Shown piece by piece: positions 43,274 to 51,919 of a DNA stretch of 64,000 nucleotides. The position numbers and the translations under genes are program-made. The number at the start of each line of letters is the position of its first letter. Position 1 is the first letter of the stretch. The notes under the pieces are model-generated. The model had not been told where the DNA came from. It did not search any database and saw nothing but the letters and a program-made list of their open reading frames with translations. This DNA comes from Roseospira goensis (GTDB lineage Bacteria; Pseudomonadota; Alphaproteobacteria; Rhodospirillales; Rhodospirillaceae). The stretch is taken from the NCBI RefSeq assembly GCF_014197795.1, contig NZ_JACIGI010000012.1, forward strand, positions 1 through 64,000, given 5' to 3'.

Positions 43274-44731
43274 ATGACAACCCAGATTCTTATGCCCGCC
43301 CTGTCGCCGACGATGGAGGAGGGCACCCTGGCCCGCTGGCTCAAGCAGGAGGGCGATACGGTGGCCGCCGGCGATGTGCTCGCCGAGATCGAGACCGACA
43401 AGGCCACCATGGAGTTCGAGGCCGTCGACGAGGGCACGCTGGGCAAGATCCTGGTGGCCGCCGGTACCGAGGGCGTGAAGGTCAACCAGCCCATCGGCAT
43501 CCTGCTCGACGAGGGCGAGGACGAGAGCGCGCTGGACGCCGCGGTCCAGGAGGCCGAGACCGCGTCCGGCAGCGGTGGCGGCGGCGGCGGCGGTAACGGC
43601 TCCGGTCCGGCGGCGGCGTCCGACTCCGGGACGGCGGCTCCCGCTTCGGCCGCCACTCCGGCCCCGAGGGCGCCCGACAAGAGTCGCGAGGGGGCCCCCG
43701 AGGACGCCCCCGAAGACGCCCCCGAGGAGGTCTACGACTCCACCAAGCGCCAGACCGTGCGCGAGGCACTGCGCGATGCCATGGCCGAGGAGATGCGCGC
43801 AGACCCGGCGGTGTTCGTCATGGGCGAGGAGGTGGCCCAGTACGAGGGCGCCTATAAGATCACCCAGGGTCTGCTGGCCGAGTTTGGCGACAAGCGGGTG
43901 GTGGACACGCCGATCACCGAGATGGGGTTCGCCGGCCTGGGTGTGGGCGCGGCCTTCGCGCGCCTGAAGCCGATCGTCGAGTTCATGACCTTTAACTTCT
44001 CGATGCAGGCCATCGACCAGATCATCAACTCGGCCGCCAAGACGCTGTACATGGCCGGCGGTCAGATGGGCTGCCCGATCGTGTTCCGGGGGCCGAACGG
44101 CGCGGCCGCCCGCGTCGCCGCCCAGCACAGTCAGTGCTACGCCTCGTGGTATGCCCATGTGCCGGGCCTGAAGGTGATCGCGCCGTGGTCGGCCGCCGAC
44201 GCCAAGGGCCTGCTCAAGGCCGCCATCCGCGATCCCAACCCGGTGGTGTTCCTGGAGCACGAGATCCTCTACGGCCAGACCTTCGATGTGCCGGACGTGG
44301 AGGACTTCGTGCTGCCCATCGGCAAGGCCAAGGTCGAGCGGCGCGGCACCGACGTGACCCTGGTCGCGTTCTCGCGCATGGTGAGCCACTGCCTGGAGGC
44401 GGCCGAGACCCTGGCCGGCGAGGGCATCGAGGCCGAGGTCATCAACCTGCGCACCCTGCGGCCGCTCGATACCGCCACCATCCTGGCGTCGGTGCGCAGG
44501 ACCAACCGCGTGGTGACGGTCGAGGAGGGCTGGCCCTTCGCCGGCATCGGCGCCGAGATCGGGCAGCTCTGCATGGAAGAGGCGTTCGACTGGCTCGACG
44601 CGCCGGTCACCCGCGTGACCGGCAAGGACGTGCCGATGCCCTATGCCGCCAACCTGGAGAAGCTGGCACTGCCCCAACCCGATCAGGTGGTCGAGGCGGT
44701 GCGCGGCGTGTGCTACCGGTCGCAGGCGTAA
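43274..44731 (+). CDS. pdhB: Pyruvate dehydrogenase E1 component, beta subunit with N-terminal lipoyl domain
   Basis: A 485-aa protein. Residues 1-80 are a biotinyl/lipoyl domain ([20 protein letters not shown]; lipoyl Lys in [17 protein letters not shown]). A Gly/Ala/Pro-rich hinge spans about 95-155. The transketolase-like E1 beta core follows from [20 protein letters not shown], with [36 protein letters not shown] and a C-terminal HVPMPYA-type end ([18 protein letters not shown]). A lipoyl domain on E1 beta is typical of alphaproteobacteria. Gap to pdhA is 18 bp. Confidence 0.96.
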   Translation: MTTQILMPALSPTMEEGTLARWLKQEGDTVAAGDVLAEIETDKATMEFEAVDEGTLGKILVAAGTEGVKVNQPIGILLDEGEDESALDAAVQEAETASGSGGGGGGGNGSGPAAASDSGTAAPASAATPAPRAPDKSREGAPEDAPEDAPEEVYDSTKRQTVREALRDAMAEEMRADPAVFVMGEEVAQYEGAYKITQGLLAEFGDKRVVDTPITEMGFAGLGVGAAFARLKPIVEFMTFNFSMQAIDQIINSAAKTLYMAGGQMGCPIVFRGPNGAAARVAAQHSQCYASWYAHVPGLKVIAPWSAADAKGLLKAAIRDPNPVVFLEHEILYGQTFDVPDVEDFVLPIGKAKVERRGTDVTLVAFSRMVSHCLEAAETLAGEGIEAEVINLRTLRPLDTATILASVRRTNRVVTVEEGWPFAGIGAEIGQLCMEEAFDWLDAPVTRVTGKDVPMPYAANLEKLALPQPDQVVEAVRGVCYRSQA

Positions 44732-44745
44732 GGGGGGCGTGGACC

Positions 44746-46143
44746 ATGCCGACACAGATCCTGATGCCCGCCCTGTCGCCCACCATGGAGGAGGGCACGC
44801 TGGCGCGCTGGCTGAAGAAGGAAGGCGATCCGATCGCGGCCGGGGACGTCATCGCCGAGATCGAGACCGACAAGGCGACGATGGACTTCGAGGCCGTGGA
44901 CGAGGGCCGGCTGGGCAAGATCCTGGTCGGCGACGGCACCGACGGGGTCAAGGTCAACCAGCCCATTGCGATCCTGCTGGGCGAGGACGAGGACGACAGC
45001 GCCCTCGACGCCGCGGTCAAGGAGGCCGAAGGCGGCCCGGAGGCTGCCCCGGGCGCGGGGAACGGGGGCGGCGGCAACGGGGCCGCGCCGGCCGGCGCCG
45101 GGGCGCCCGCGCCGCGCCCTGCGGAGCGGTCCGCGGCGGCGCCCTCCGGCCCGGTACAGCCGGCCCCGCCGGCGCCCAAGGACGCCGAGGGCGCGCGCAT
45201 CTTCGCCAGCCCACTGGCCCGGCGCCTGGCGGCGGAGGCCGGCCTGGACCTGAGCGCGGTCAAGGGGACCGGCCCGCACGGCCGCATCGTCCGCGCCGAC
45301 GTGGAGGAGGCCCAGGCGGCGGGCACGGCGGCCCCGGCCAAGGCGGAGGAACCCGCGCCGGCCGCCGCGACCCCGGACGCCGCGCAGGCCCCGGCGGCGC
45401 CGGCCGCGCCGGCGGCCCCGGCCCGGGCGGTCAAGGCGCAGCTCCAGCCCTGGCAGACCTACACCGAGGTCCCGAACTCGCAGATGCGCAAGGTCATCGG
45501 CCGCCGCCTGGTGGAGGCCAAGCAGACCATTCCGCATTTCTACCTGACCATCGACTGCGCCCTGGATCCGCTGCTGGACCTGCGCACGCAACTGAACGCC
45601 CGGGCCGCCGAGGGCGGCGTCAAGCTGTCGGTCAACGACCTGCTCATCAAGGCGGCGGCGGCGGCCCTGCGGCGCGTGCCGGCGGCCAACGCGGTGTGGA
45701 CCGACGAGGCCATCCTGCGGCTGGAGACGGTCGACATCTCCGTGGCCGTCGCCACCGACCGCGGGCTCATCACGCCGGTGATCCGTGACGTCGACACCAA
45801 GGGGCTGGCCGCCATCGCCACCGAGATGAAGGACCTGGCGGCGCGCGCCCGGGACGGCAAGCTCAAGCCGGAGGAGTACCAGGGCGGCGGCTTCTCCATC
45901 TCCAACCTGGGCATGTATGGCATCCGCGAGTTCTCCGCCATCATCAACCCGCCGCAGAGCTGCATCCTGGCGGTGGGGCAGGGCGAACAGCGCCCGGTGG
46001 TGAAGGCCGGCGCCCTGACGGTGGCGACCATGATGAGTTGCACCCTGTCGGTCGACCATCGCTCGGTGGATGGTGCCGTGGGGGCGGACTACCTGGCGGC
46101 GTTCAAGGCGATCGTCGAGGACCCGTTGACGCTGCTGCTGTAG
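44746..46143 (+). CDS. pdhC: Dihydrolipoamide acetyltransferase (E2) of pyruvate dehydrogenase
   Basis: A 465-aa E2. It has a lipoyl domain at 1-80 (Lys in [17 protein letters not shown]), an Ala/Pro hinge, and a peripheral-subunit-binding domain at about 148-188 ([32 protein letters not shown]). After a second hinge comes the catalytic domain from about 235 ([20 protein letters not shown]), with the active-site [11 protein letters not shown] near the C-terminus. It transfers acetyl groups to CoA. The lpd (E3) gene that often follows is not here; a Nudix gene does. Confidence 0.96.
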   Translation: MPTQILMPALSPTMEEGTLARWLKKEGDPIAAGDVIAEIETDKATMDFEAVDEGRLGKILVGDGTDGVKVNQPIAILLGEDEDDSALDAAVKEAEGGPEAAPGAGNGGGGNGAAPAGAGAPAPRPAERSAAAPSGPVQPAPPAPKDAEGARIFASPLARRLAAEAGLDLSAVKGTGPHGRIVRADVEEAQAAGTAAPAKAEEPAPAAATPDAAQAPAAPAAPAAPARAVKAQLQPWQTYTEVPNSQMRKVIGRRLVEAKQTIPHFYLTIDCALDPLLDLRTQLNARAAEGGVKLSVNDLLIKAAAAALRRVPAANAVWTDEAILRLETVDISVAVATDRGLITPVIRDVDTKGLAAIATEMKDLAARARDGKLKPEEYQGGGFSISNLGMYGIREFSAIINPPQSCILAVGQGEQRPVVKAGALTVATMMSCTLSVDHRSVDGAVGADYLAAFKAIVEDPLTLLL

Positions 46144-46159
46144 GGAGCGGGAAAGACCC

Positions 46160-46642
46160 ATGCCGGCGCCCGCCTGTGCGCCCGACCGCCCCGTGCCCGC
46201 CACCATCGCCGCCCTGGTGCACGACGGGCGGGTGCTTCTGGTGCGCCGTGCCAACCCGCCGGACGCCGGGCGCTGGGGCTTCCCGGGCGGCAAGATCGAC
46301 CACGGCGAGACCATCGCCGCGGCGGCGGTCCGGGAGTTGCACGAGGAAACCGGTGTCGTCGGCGCCGCGGGCGACGTGTTCACCGCGGTCGACGTCATCG
46401 ACCGCGACGGCGCCGGGGTGGTGCACCATCATTACATCCTGGTGGCGGTGCTGTGCCGCTGGGTCGCGGGGGATCCGGTTGCCGGTGACGACGCGCTGGA
46501 GGCGCGCTGGTTCACGCCGGAGGAGCTGGAGCGTGCGGCCGTGGCCCTGAGCTTCGGCGTCGCCGACGTCGCCCGACAGGCCGTGGCGCGACAGGCCGTG
46601 GCGCTGGCGGCGGCGGCCGAGGGGCCGCCTGAAAAGGCGTGA
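46160..46642 (+). CDS. Nudix hydrolase
   Basis: A 160-aa protein with a complete Nudix box GKIDHGETIAAAAVRELHEE followed by TGV (G-x5-E-x7-R-E-U-x-E-E-x-G-U). It hydrolyses a nucleoside diphosphate linked to another group. Flanking RRANPPDAGRWGFPGG and VVHHHYILVAVLCRW are like ADP-ribose or NADH pyrophosphatases, but the substrate cannot be fixed. It is 16 bp downstream of pdhC and may be read through from the pdh operon. Confidence 0.88.
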   Translation: MPAPACAPDRPVPATIAALVHDGRVLLVRRANPPDAGRWGFPGGKIDHGETIAAAAVRELHEETGVVGAAGDVFTAVDVIDRDGAGVVHHHYILVAVLCRWVAGDPVAGDDALEARWFTPEELERAAVALSFGVADVARQAVARQAVALAAAAEGPPEKA

Positions 46643-46694
46643 CCGGGTCGCCACTCTTCAACCAAAGGCGTCTTTGTGGCTGGCGATCTCCGCA

Positions 46695-46723
46695 TTGTGT
46701 GCCGATGCGGTCTGGACTATCCT
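46695..46723 (+). promoter_or_regulatory. Predicted sigma-70-type promoter for the caspase-like gene
   Basis: TTGTGT (46695-46700), 17-bp spacer, TATCCT (46718-46723). It lies in the 180-bp gap after the Nudix gene, about 100 bp ahead of the next start. Transcription would begin near 46730. Confidence 0.45.
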
Positions 46724-46822
46724 GATCCCTGCGTGTCGTGTCGCCCCGTGCGATGGCCCTCCGCCAGAGTCCGGGGCGGAGCGATGCGGGCTCTGTGGGC
46801 TCTGTGGGAACGGGGGCCAGCC

Positions 46823-47479
46823 ATGTACACGATCACCGAGCTGACGGCCGCGACGGCGCCGAAACGCCAAGACAAGACCAAATACGTCTTCTTCGCGCTG
46901 TACTATACGGTCGCCGACAATGCCTTTCAATACGCGGCCCGGACCTGGCTGGATGCGGTCAAGACTCAGCGGAGCTTCAAGGCGGGCACCGACGTTGAGG
47001 TCATGACCGCCTTCAAGACCGAGAAGGACTTCAAACAGGGCTGGGAGCAGGTCGACAAGACGTGCAAGACCGCCGCCGCCACGGTGGCCGCCGGCGCGGT
47101 GTTCTCCCACGCGTCCAAGCAGGAGGGTGGGGGCGATGGCCTGGAGTTCATTCCCGAGGGTTCGGACGGCACCCTGATCAAGACCGAGATCGCCGTTCTG
47201 CCCAAGCTGTCCTGGGCGGACGGGGCCTACCTCCTGCTGGCGAGCTGCAACTCCGGCCTGTCGGGCCAGCGCGGCTGGTCGCTGTCGAACCAGTTCGCCA
47301 AGCGGCAGGGTGTCGTCACCCTGGGACAGACGGGCTACGCCTATTTCTCGAAGAAGTGGGCCTCCTACGAAGAGAAGGGGACGAGCGACACCAAGATTGC
47401 CCTATGGGCCTATGCGCGCGGCAAGAACAGCCCCCTGGGGGGCGGCGGCCGCATGCTGGCGCAGGTCTCCAAGCCATGA
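46823..47479 (+). CDS. Caspase/CHAT-like (clan CD type) protein with putative His-Cys dyad
   Basis: A 218-aa soluble protein, not assigned to a named family by eye. The order of elements fits a caspase-like fold: strand KYVFFALYYTV, a helix with the KTEKDFKQGWEQVDKT region, strand AGAVFSHASK with candidate His96, then LSWADGAYLLLASCNSGLSG with candidate Cys142 in the typical L-L-x-A/S-C-x-S-G pattern. WSLSNQFAKRQGVVTLGQTG follows, like the CHAT/caspase segment after the cysteine. The start at 46823 is preceded by GGGGG at good spacing; an in-frame ATG at 46784 is possible. GC is lower than in the pdh genes. It overlaps the next gene by 4 bp. Confidence 0.55.
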   Translation: MYTITELTAATAPKRQDKTKYVFFALYYTVADNAFQYAARTWLDAVKTQRSFKAGTDVEVMTAFKTEKDFKQGWEQVDKTCKTAAATVAAGAVFSHASKQEGGGDGLEFIPEGSDGTLIKTEIAVLPKLSWADGAYLLLASCNSGLSGQRGWSLSNQFAKRQGVVTLGQTGYAYFSKKWASYEEKGTSDTKIALWAYARGKNSPLGGGGRMLAQVSKP

Positions 47480-47826
47480 CGGCCGTCCGCCTCGGGGCGG
47501 GGCTGTTGTGGCTGGCGGTGCTCGCCCTGGCGGCGGCGGAGCTGCTGCTGCTGGCCTGGTTCGGCTATCGCCTGGCGAGCTATCCCGAGAACCATCTCGG
47601 GTTCAGCCCGTACCTCGGCCTGGGGCTGGCCCTGCCCGGACTCGGTGCCGGTCTCCTCGGCCTGTTCGGTGCCCGCCTGGGCGCGCCGCGGTTGCGCCGC
47701 GTGGGGGCGGGCCTCGTGATCCTGTCCTTGGGTCTGGTGGCGGTGCTGGCTGCGTTCGACCGCTTCAACATCCTCATCGACTACGAAACCTGGCTTCAGC
47801 GTGGGATGCCGCCGCGGCCCTTCTGA
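47476..47826 (+). CDS. Small integral membrane protein paired with the caspase-like gene
   Basis: A 116-aa protein with three predicted membrane helices: about residues 7-29 (LGAGLLWLAVLALAAAELLL), 46-66 (YLGLGLALPGLGAGLLGLFG) and 76-96 (VGAGLVILSLGLVAVLAAFD). A short C-terminus follows (NILIDYETWLQRGMPPRPF). No family is recognised. Its ATG overlaps the stop of the caspase-like gene (ATGA), so the two are translationally coupled and probably act together at the membrane. The role is unknown. Confidence 0.6.
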   Translation: MTAVRLGAGLLWLAVLALAAAELLLLAWFGYRLASYPENHLGFSPYLGLGLALPGLGAGLLGLFGARLGAPRLRRVGAGLVILSLGLVAVLAAFDRFNILIDYETWLQRGMPPRPF

Positions 47827-47926
47827 GCGACCGGGCGGCGGGTCGCGGCCCCTCTTGGGCTTGCCGAGCGGCATGCAAGAGGCTAGGTAGGTCGGGGTCC
47901 ACCATTGAGGCCCGTGACGGCCACGC

Positions 47927-48003
47927 CGGGGCGTAGCTCAGCCTGGTAGAGCGCTAGCTTTGGGAGCTAGATGCCGGAGGTTCGAATCCTCTCGCCCCGA
48001 CCA
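47927..48003 (+). tRNA. tRNA-Pro (anticodon TGG)
   Basis: A complete cloverleaf of 77 nt including encoded CCA: acceptor CGGGGCG/CGCCCCG, D-arm with TAGCTCAGCCTGGTAGAGCG, anticodon arm CTAGC-TTTGGGA-GCTAG giving TGG, T-arm with GGTTCGAATCC. The tRNA reads CCA (and with wobble other Pro codons). Confidence 0.97.
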
Positions 48004-48060
48004 GTCGGCCCGCGCCGCCCTGACGGCGGGCCGGTGCCGCGCGCAGGATCGAGGCAGACC

Positions 48061-48360
48061 ATGAGCAAGACCGTCCGTATCTTTCAGCCGGCCAAGTCCG
48101 CGATGCAGTCCGGGCGCGGCACCAGCCGCCAGTGGGTCCTGGAGTTCGAGCCCGACCAGCCGCAACGCAACGATGCCCTCATGGGCTGGGTCGGGCGCGG
48201 GGATACCGTCAATCAGCTTCGGCTGTACTTCCCGACCAAGCGCGAGGCCATCGCCCATGCCCAGCGCAACGGCTGGGCGGTGCGGGTGCACGAGCCGGCG
48301 AAACGGCGCTGGCGGCCGAAGAGCTACGCCGAGAACTTCGCCTACAACAAGGTGACCTGA
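48061..48360 (+). CDS. NDUFS4-like accessory subunit of respiratory complex I
   Basis: A 99-aa protein of the ETC complex I subunit conserved-region family (NDUFS4/18-kDa type), present in mitochondria and alphaproteobacteria. Family landmarks are VRIFQPAKSAMQSGRGTSRQ, WVLEFEPDQP, LMGWVGRGDTVNQLRLYFPT, and C-terminal RWRPKSYAENFAYNK. It would bind the peripheral arm of NADH dehydrogenase. It lies 57 bp after the tRNA gene. Confidence 0.92.
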   Translation: MSKTVRIFQPAKSAMQSGRGTSRQWVLEFEPDQPQRNDALMGWVGRGDTVNQLRLYFPTKREAIAHAQRNGWAVRVHEPAKRRWRPKSYAENFAYNKVT

Positions 48361-48436
48361 ACCGCGTTGGCGCGGACGCCGGGAGCGCGCGCCTGCGGCA
48401 CCCGCGCGAACGCGCCGGGCGTCGGCCCGGGCCGGG

Positions 48437-49504
48437 TCACGACCAGATCATCTTGCCCGACATGTACTTGATGGTCTTCTCCTTCTTCAGGAGAAGCTCC
48501 TGCGGCGGCTTGCGACGGCCCGGATCCTGCAAGCGCGTCATCATGACCCATTCGTCGACCGGCATGTAGCGCGGGGCCAGGAACCGGTAGGTCTCACCCA
48601 TGAGGTCCTCGGTCGGGCGGCCGGGTTTCATCGGGTGGTTCATCCACTTCATCAGCAGGTCGTCCCAGGCCACCAGCCGCACCCGCAGTTCGTTGCGGTG
48701 TTCGCGCACGTACGCCTTGACGGTGTCCAGGTTCTTCAGTGCCGACATCACCTCGCCGGTCTGGGCGTCCACGGTCTCGAACTGCCCGCTGAAGTCCTCC
48801 ACGGCCAGATTGACCAGCCGGTTCAGCGAGTTTCCGGTCTCCAGCAGGGAGTGTTCGTTGGCGTACAGGCGGGGCAGGATCTGGACCTTGCGCTGCATGC
48901 GCTTGATCATGCCGAACTCGTCCCGCAGCGCCTCGATGTACGCCAACTCCTTCGACAGGTCCTGGATCAGGCCGGTGACCTCGTCCTTGCTGGCGAGGTG
49001 CAGGTTGCGCGCCGCCTCCGAGAAGGCGTCGTTGACCTGCCGGCGGAAGGTGGGATCGCCGGCCACCTGCATCAGTTCGTCCGGGTTGGTGATGACGTGC
49101 TCGTCGCCGGACAGCCATCCCAGGAGCTGGATGGCGAGTCGGTGGTAGGCGATCTGCCGGTGCTTTTCCTTCGGGGTCCAGGAGGCATCCCCCGTCAGCA
49201 CCTCCTTGGGCACCGGATCGCCGGGCCGCAGCGCCTTGACGAACTTCAGCCCCTTGGACAGCAGCCCCAGCATCACGCCGTCCGGGCTGTCCGGTTCGAT
49301 CTCGAATTCGCGCCGGATGCCGGGGAAGGGCAGGCTGATATCCTCGTCCCCCAGGCGGACGACCGCGAGGGGTTGCTTGGTGGCCGGGTCGAGCCGGAAG
49401 TGGATGTCGTCCACCTTGTTGAAGAAATAATGCTCGAACGCCACCGTGTCCGGGAGGCGGGCGCCGGCTGCGGGCGCGGGCGGGGCGGAGGGCGGCTCCG
49501 TCAT
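48437..49504 (-). CDS. Conserved hypothetical protein, 355 aa
   Basis: I recognise no named domain. The sequence is rich in helices, with heptad-like segments around residues 165-260 (DEVTGLIQDLSKELAYIEAL, KRMQRKVQILPRLYANEHSL) suggesting coiled coil. An N-terminal beta-rich part has FEHYFFNKVDDIHFRLDPAT and RREFEIEPDSPDGVMLGLLS. No signal peptide or membrane segment is seen. The even codon use and lack of low-complexity ends argue for a real gene. It is monocistronic. The 220 bp between its start and the next gene hold nothing else that I can name. Confidence 0.6.
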   Translation of the reverse strand: MTEPPSAPPAPAAGARLPDTVAFEHYFFNKVDDIHFRLDPATKQPLAVVRLGDEDISLPFPGIRREFEIEPDSPDGVMLGLLSKGLKFVKALRPGDPVPKEVLTGDASWTPKEKHRQIAYHRLAIQLLGWLSGDEHVITNPDELMQVAGDPTFRRQVNDAFSEAARNLHLASKDEVTGLIQDLSKELAYIEALRDEFGMIKRMQRKVQILPRLYANEHSLLETGNSLNRLVNLAVEDFSGQFETVDAQTGEVMSALKNLDTVKAYVREHRNELRVRLVAWDDLLMKWMNHPMKPGRPTEDLMGETYRFLAPRYMPVDEWVMMTRLQDPGRRKPPQELLLKKEKTIKYMSGKMIWS

Positions 49505-49725
49505 GGCGCTGATCCTGCGATCCGGATGTGGGGGGCGACCGCGAGGCCGCGTCCCTTCGCCAGCCGCGACAGACCCTGCGGGCGCAGCGTCTCCGGCGCG
49601 GCGGCGCGCGGATACGGGTCATCCCGTCCGCCTCGGTGGGACGGCGGCCGACCCCGGGAGACGAGGCGCCATAATGCCACAGCGGTCCGGCACCGCAACC
49701 GGCCGTTCGGCATGTCCGGTCGGCG

Positions 49726-49947
49726 TTAGCCCGCCGCCGCCGCGTCCCCACGGTGTGTCGCCGGATCCCGCGCCAACGCGAGGGCGCGGTCAAGTACCGC
49801 GGGATCGCCGATATGGTTGGCCAGCAGCAGAATGAGGCGTGCGTTCACGACCGCGCTCTGGTCGGCATCGAGGCCGCGATGCAGCGCCACCAGGCGTTCG
49901 TAGAACCCGTCCGGGTCGGGAAGGTTGGGCTGGACGTTCAGGGTCAT
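49726..49947 (-). CDS. DUF2783 family small protein
   Basis: A 73-aa protein starting MTLNVQPNLPDPDGFYERLV and ALHRGLDADQSAVVNARLIL, the DUF2783 pattern. Members are found next to FAD-dependent aromatic monooxygenases, as here, 62 bp downstream of one on the same strand. The function is unknown; a partner or regulatory subunit is possible. An in-frame ATG 21 bp upstream (49968) would add seven residues. Confidence 0.8.
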   Translation of the reverse strand: MTLNVQPNLPDPDGFYERLVALHRGLDADQSAVVNARLILLLANHIGDPAVLDRALALARDPATHRGDAAAAG

Positions 49948-50009
49948 GGTCAGGGGTGTTCCTGTCATTCGCGAGGGGGAGGCGGGGGGCGCCGGGGCGG
50001 GGGCTCGGC

Positions 50010-51653
50010 TCAGGTCCGCGCCACCGCCCGGTCGCGGGCCGCCGCGATGCGGGCCGGATCGAAGGTCCGCCAGCGCGCGGCCACGTACTGGTCGGGCCGG
50101 ATCAGGTAGGTGGTCCCGGCGGCCGCGTCGTAACGCGCGTGGGCCAGCCCCTCCGCGTCGACCAGATCGCCGCCGCGCCGTCCCACCGTGACCGTCGTCA
50201 CCGGGATGTCGGCGTCGGCGAGCCCGTCGGAGGCCGGCGCCGCGCCGTCGTCGCCGAGGAAGTGCAACGCGACGAACCGGTCCCCGAGGGCGTCGAGCAG
50301 CCAACCGGCGGTGCCGTCGCGGGTCACCGGGGCGTCGGCGCAGTTGGTGCCCGGCGCCATGGCATCGGCGAACGCGTCGGCGTCGGCATCGGGTGTGTTG
50401 AGCGGCGAGTCCCGGTACGGGGTCGGGCGCGACAGCCGGCCGGAGTTGACCAGGGTGCGTGCGAACGGCAGGTGCTCGGCCAGATCCAGGGTGGCGTCGC
50501 GGAACGCCCGAGAGGCGGCCGTCTTGGGGGTGATGAAGTCGGTCGAGCGGGTCGAGGTGCGCAGGTTGTCGCGGGCGGCGGCCACCCGCTCCGTGCTGTA
50601 GCTGTCGAGCAGGGCGTCGGGGGCATGGCCGTCCAGCACCAGCTTCAGCTTCCAGACCAGATTGTCGGTGTCCTGCACGCCGCTGTTGGCGCCACGGGCG
50701 CCGAAGGGCGACACCTGATGGGCGGCGTCGCCGGCGAACAGCACGCGGCCATGGCGGAAGTCGTCGAGCTGGCGGCAGGCGAACTGGTAGACCGAGACCC
50801 ATTCCAGATCGAACGGCGTGTCCGCGCCCAGCATGCGCTTCAGCCGCGGGATCACACGCTCCGGCGTCTTCTCCTCCTCCGGGTCGGCGTCCCAGCCAAG
50901 CTGGAAGTCGATGCGCCAGACGTTATCGGCCTGCATGTGCAGCAGGACGGACTGGTTGCGGTGGAACGGGGGGTCGAACCAGAACCACCGCTCGGCCGGG
51001 AAGTCGGCCTGCATGACCACGTCCGCGATCAGGAACCGGTCCTGGAACGCCTGGCCCTCGAACGGCAGCCCGAGGGCCTCGCGCAGGCCGGAGCGGGCGC
51101 CGTCGCAGGCGATCACCCAGTCCGCCTCGATCGGGAACACGCCGTCCGGGGTCTCGACCTCAAGCAGCACATGATCCGCCGCGGGGGCGATGCCGACGAC
51201 CCGGTGCTTCCAGCGCAGGTCGATCCGGTTGCCCAGGGCGGCGGCGCGGCCGATCAGCGTCTCTTCCAGGTGGTATTGCTGGAGGTTGATGAAGGCCGGC
51301 CTCTTGTGGCCGGGCTCCGGCAGCAGGTCGAACTGATAGACCAGGCGCTCATCCCGGAACACCTTGCCGATCTTCCACACCACCCCCTTGTCGACCATCG
51401 GGCCGGCGCAACCCAGGCGGTCCCAGATCTCCAGCGCCCGCTTGGCATAGCACACGGCGCGGGAGCCGACCGAGACGGTGTCGTTGTCGTCGAGGACCAC
51501 GACGGGGAGGCCATGGTGGGCGCAGTCCAGGGCCGCGGTCAGGCCGACCGGCCCGGCGCCGACGACGATCACCGGCTTGCGCACCCTCTGTCCGGTCCGC
51601 TGCTCCTCCGACTGCACATAGGGAAACGTGGGGAACTGGTAGGTGTTGAGCAT
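50010..51653 (-). CDS. FAD-dependent aromatic monooxygenase (PheA/TfdB/MhpA type)
   Basis: A 547-aa flavoprotein of the FAD_binding_3 family. It has the Rossmann GxGxxG in PVIVVGAGPVGLTAALDCA, the FAD/NADPH DG region CDGARSGLREALGLPFEG, and the GD motif VLFAGDAAHQVSPFGARGAN. The C-terminal thioredoxin-like domain ends IRPDQYVAARWRTFDP. These enzymes hydroxylate phenolic rings using NAD(P)H and O2. The substrate is not identifiable; a 3-hydroxybenzoate or hydroxyphenylpropionate type is plausible. It forms an operon with DUF2783. Two tandem operator-like dyads lie just upstream at 51712-51740, so expression is probably controlled by a substrate-sensing repressor or activator. Confidence 0.85.
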   Translation of the reverse strand: MLNTYQFPTFPYVQSEEQRTGQRVRKPVIVVGAGPVGLTAALDCAHHGLPVVVLDDNDTVSVGSRAVCYAKRALEIWDRLGCAGPMVDKGVVWKIGKVFRDERLVYQFDLLPEPGHKRPAFINLQQYHLEETLIGRAAALGNRIDLRWKHRVVGIAPAADHVLLEVETPDGVFPIEADWVIACDGARSGLREALGLPFEGQAFQDRFLIADVVMQADFPAERWFWFDPPFHRNQSVLLHMQADNVWRIDFQLGWDADPEEEKTPERVIPRLKRMLGADTPFDLEWVSVYQFACRQLDDFRHGRVLFAGDAAHQVSPFGARGANSGVQDTDNLVWKLKLVLDGHAPDALLDSYSTERVAAARDNLRTSTRSTDFITPKTAASRAFRDATLDLAEHLPFARTLVNSGRLSRPTPYRDSPLNTPDADADAFADAMAPGTNCADAPVTRDGTAGWLLDALGDRFVALHFLGDDGAAPASDGLADADIPVTTVTVGRRGGDLVDAEGLAHARYDAAAGTTYLIRPDQYVAARWRTFDPARIAAARDRAVART

Positions 51654-51711
51654 GGCGGACGGCCCTCCCCGGCGCGGGTGCCCGGGGCGGCCCCGGTCCC
51701 GACGGCAATTA

Positions 51712-51740
51712 GTTTCAAATGATACTGTTTCATCTGATAC
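51712..51740. promoter_or_regulatory. Double-dyad operator upstream of the FAD monooxygenase
   Basis: Two 14-bp dyads, GTTTCAAATGATAC (51712-51725) and GTTTCATCTGATAC (51727-51740), each of the form GTTTCA-N2-TGATAC (a palindrome with one mismatch). Centres are 15 bp apart, so they fall on nearly the same side of the helix only after a 1.5-turn shift. They begin 59 bp upstream of the ATG. The layout suggests a dimeric regulator such as an IclR, MarR or GntR-type protein; its gene is not in the window. Confidence 0.6.
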
Positions 51741-51741
51741 T

Positions 51742-51801
51742 ATTTTGCCGCCGGTCCGGCAAGGCCGGACCATTTTGCCGCCGGTCCGGCAAGGCCGGAC
51801 C
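51742..51801. repeat. Perfect tandem duplication of a 30-bp hairpin unit
   Basis: Units 51742-51771 and 51772-51801 are identical. Each holds ATTTTGCC, then an 8-bp stem GGTCCGGC/GCCGGACC with a short loop. On the plus strand each stem is followed by ATTTT, a weak terminator shape. The repeat lies directly next to the operator dyads. Confidence 0.85.
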
Positions 51802-51919
51802 ATGACCGTCCGCGCGGTCCAGCCCCGCGGTCCAGCATGGCACGCGGGCGCGGGTGTCGGGGTGGGCGGAAGGGCGGGCGGAAGGGCGGCTGTCGGGGCG
51901 GTCGGACGGGTGCGGCGGC

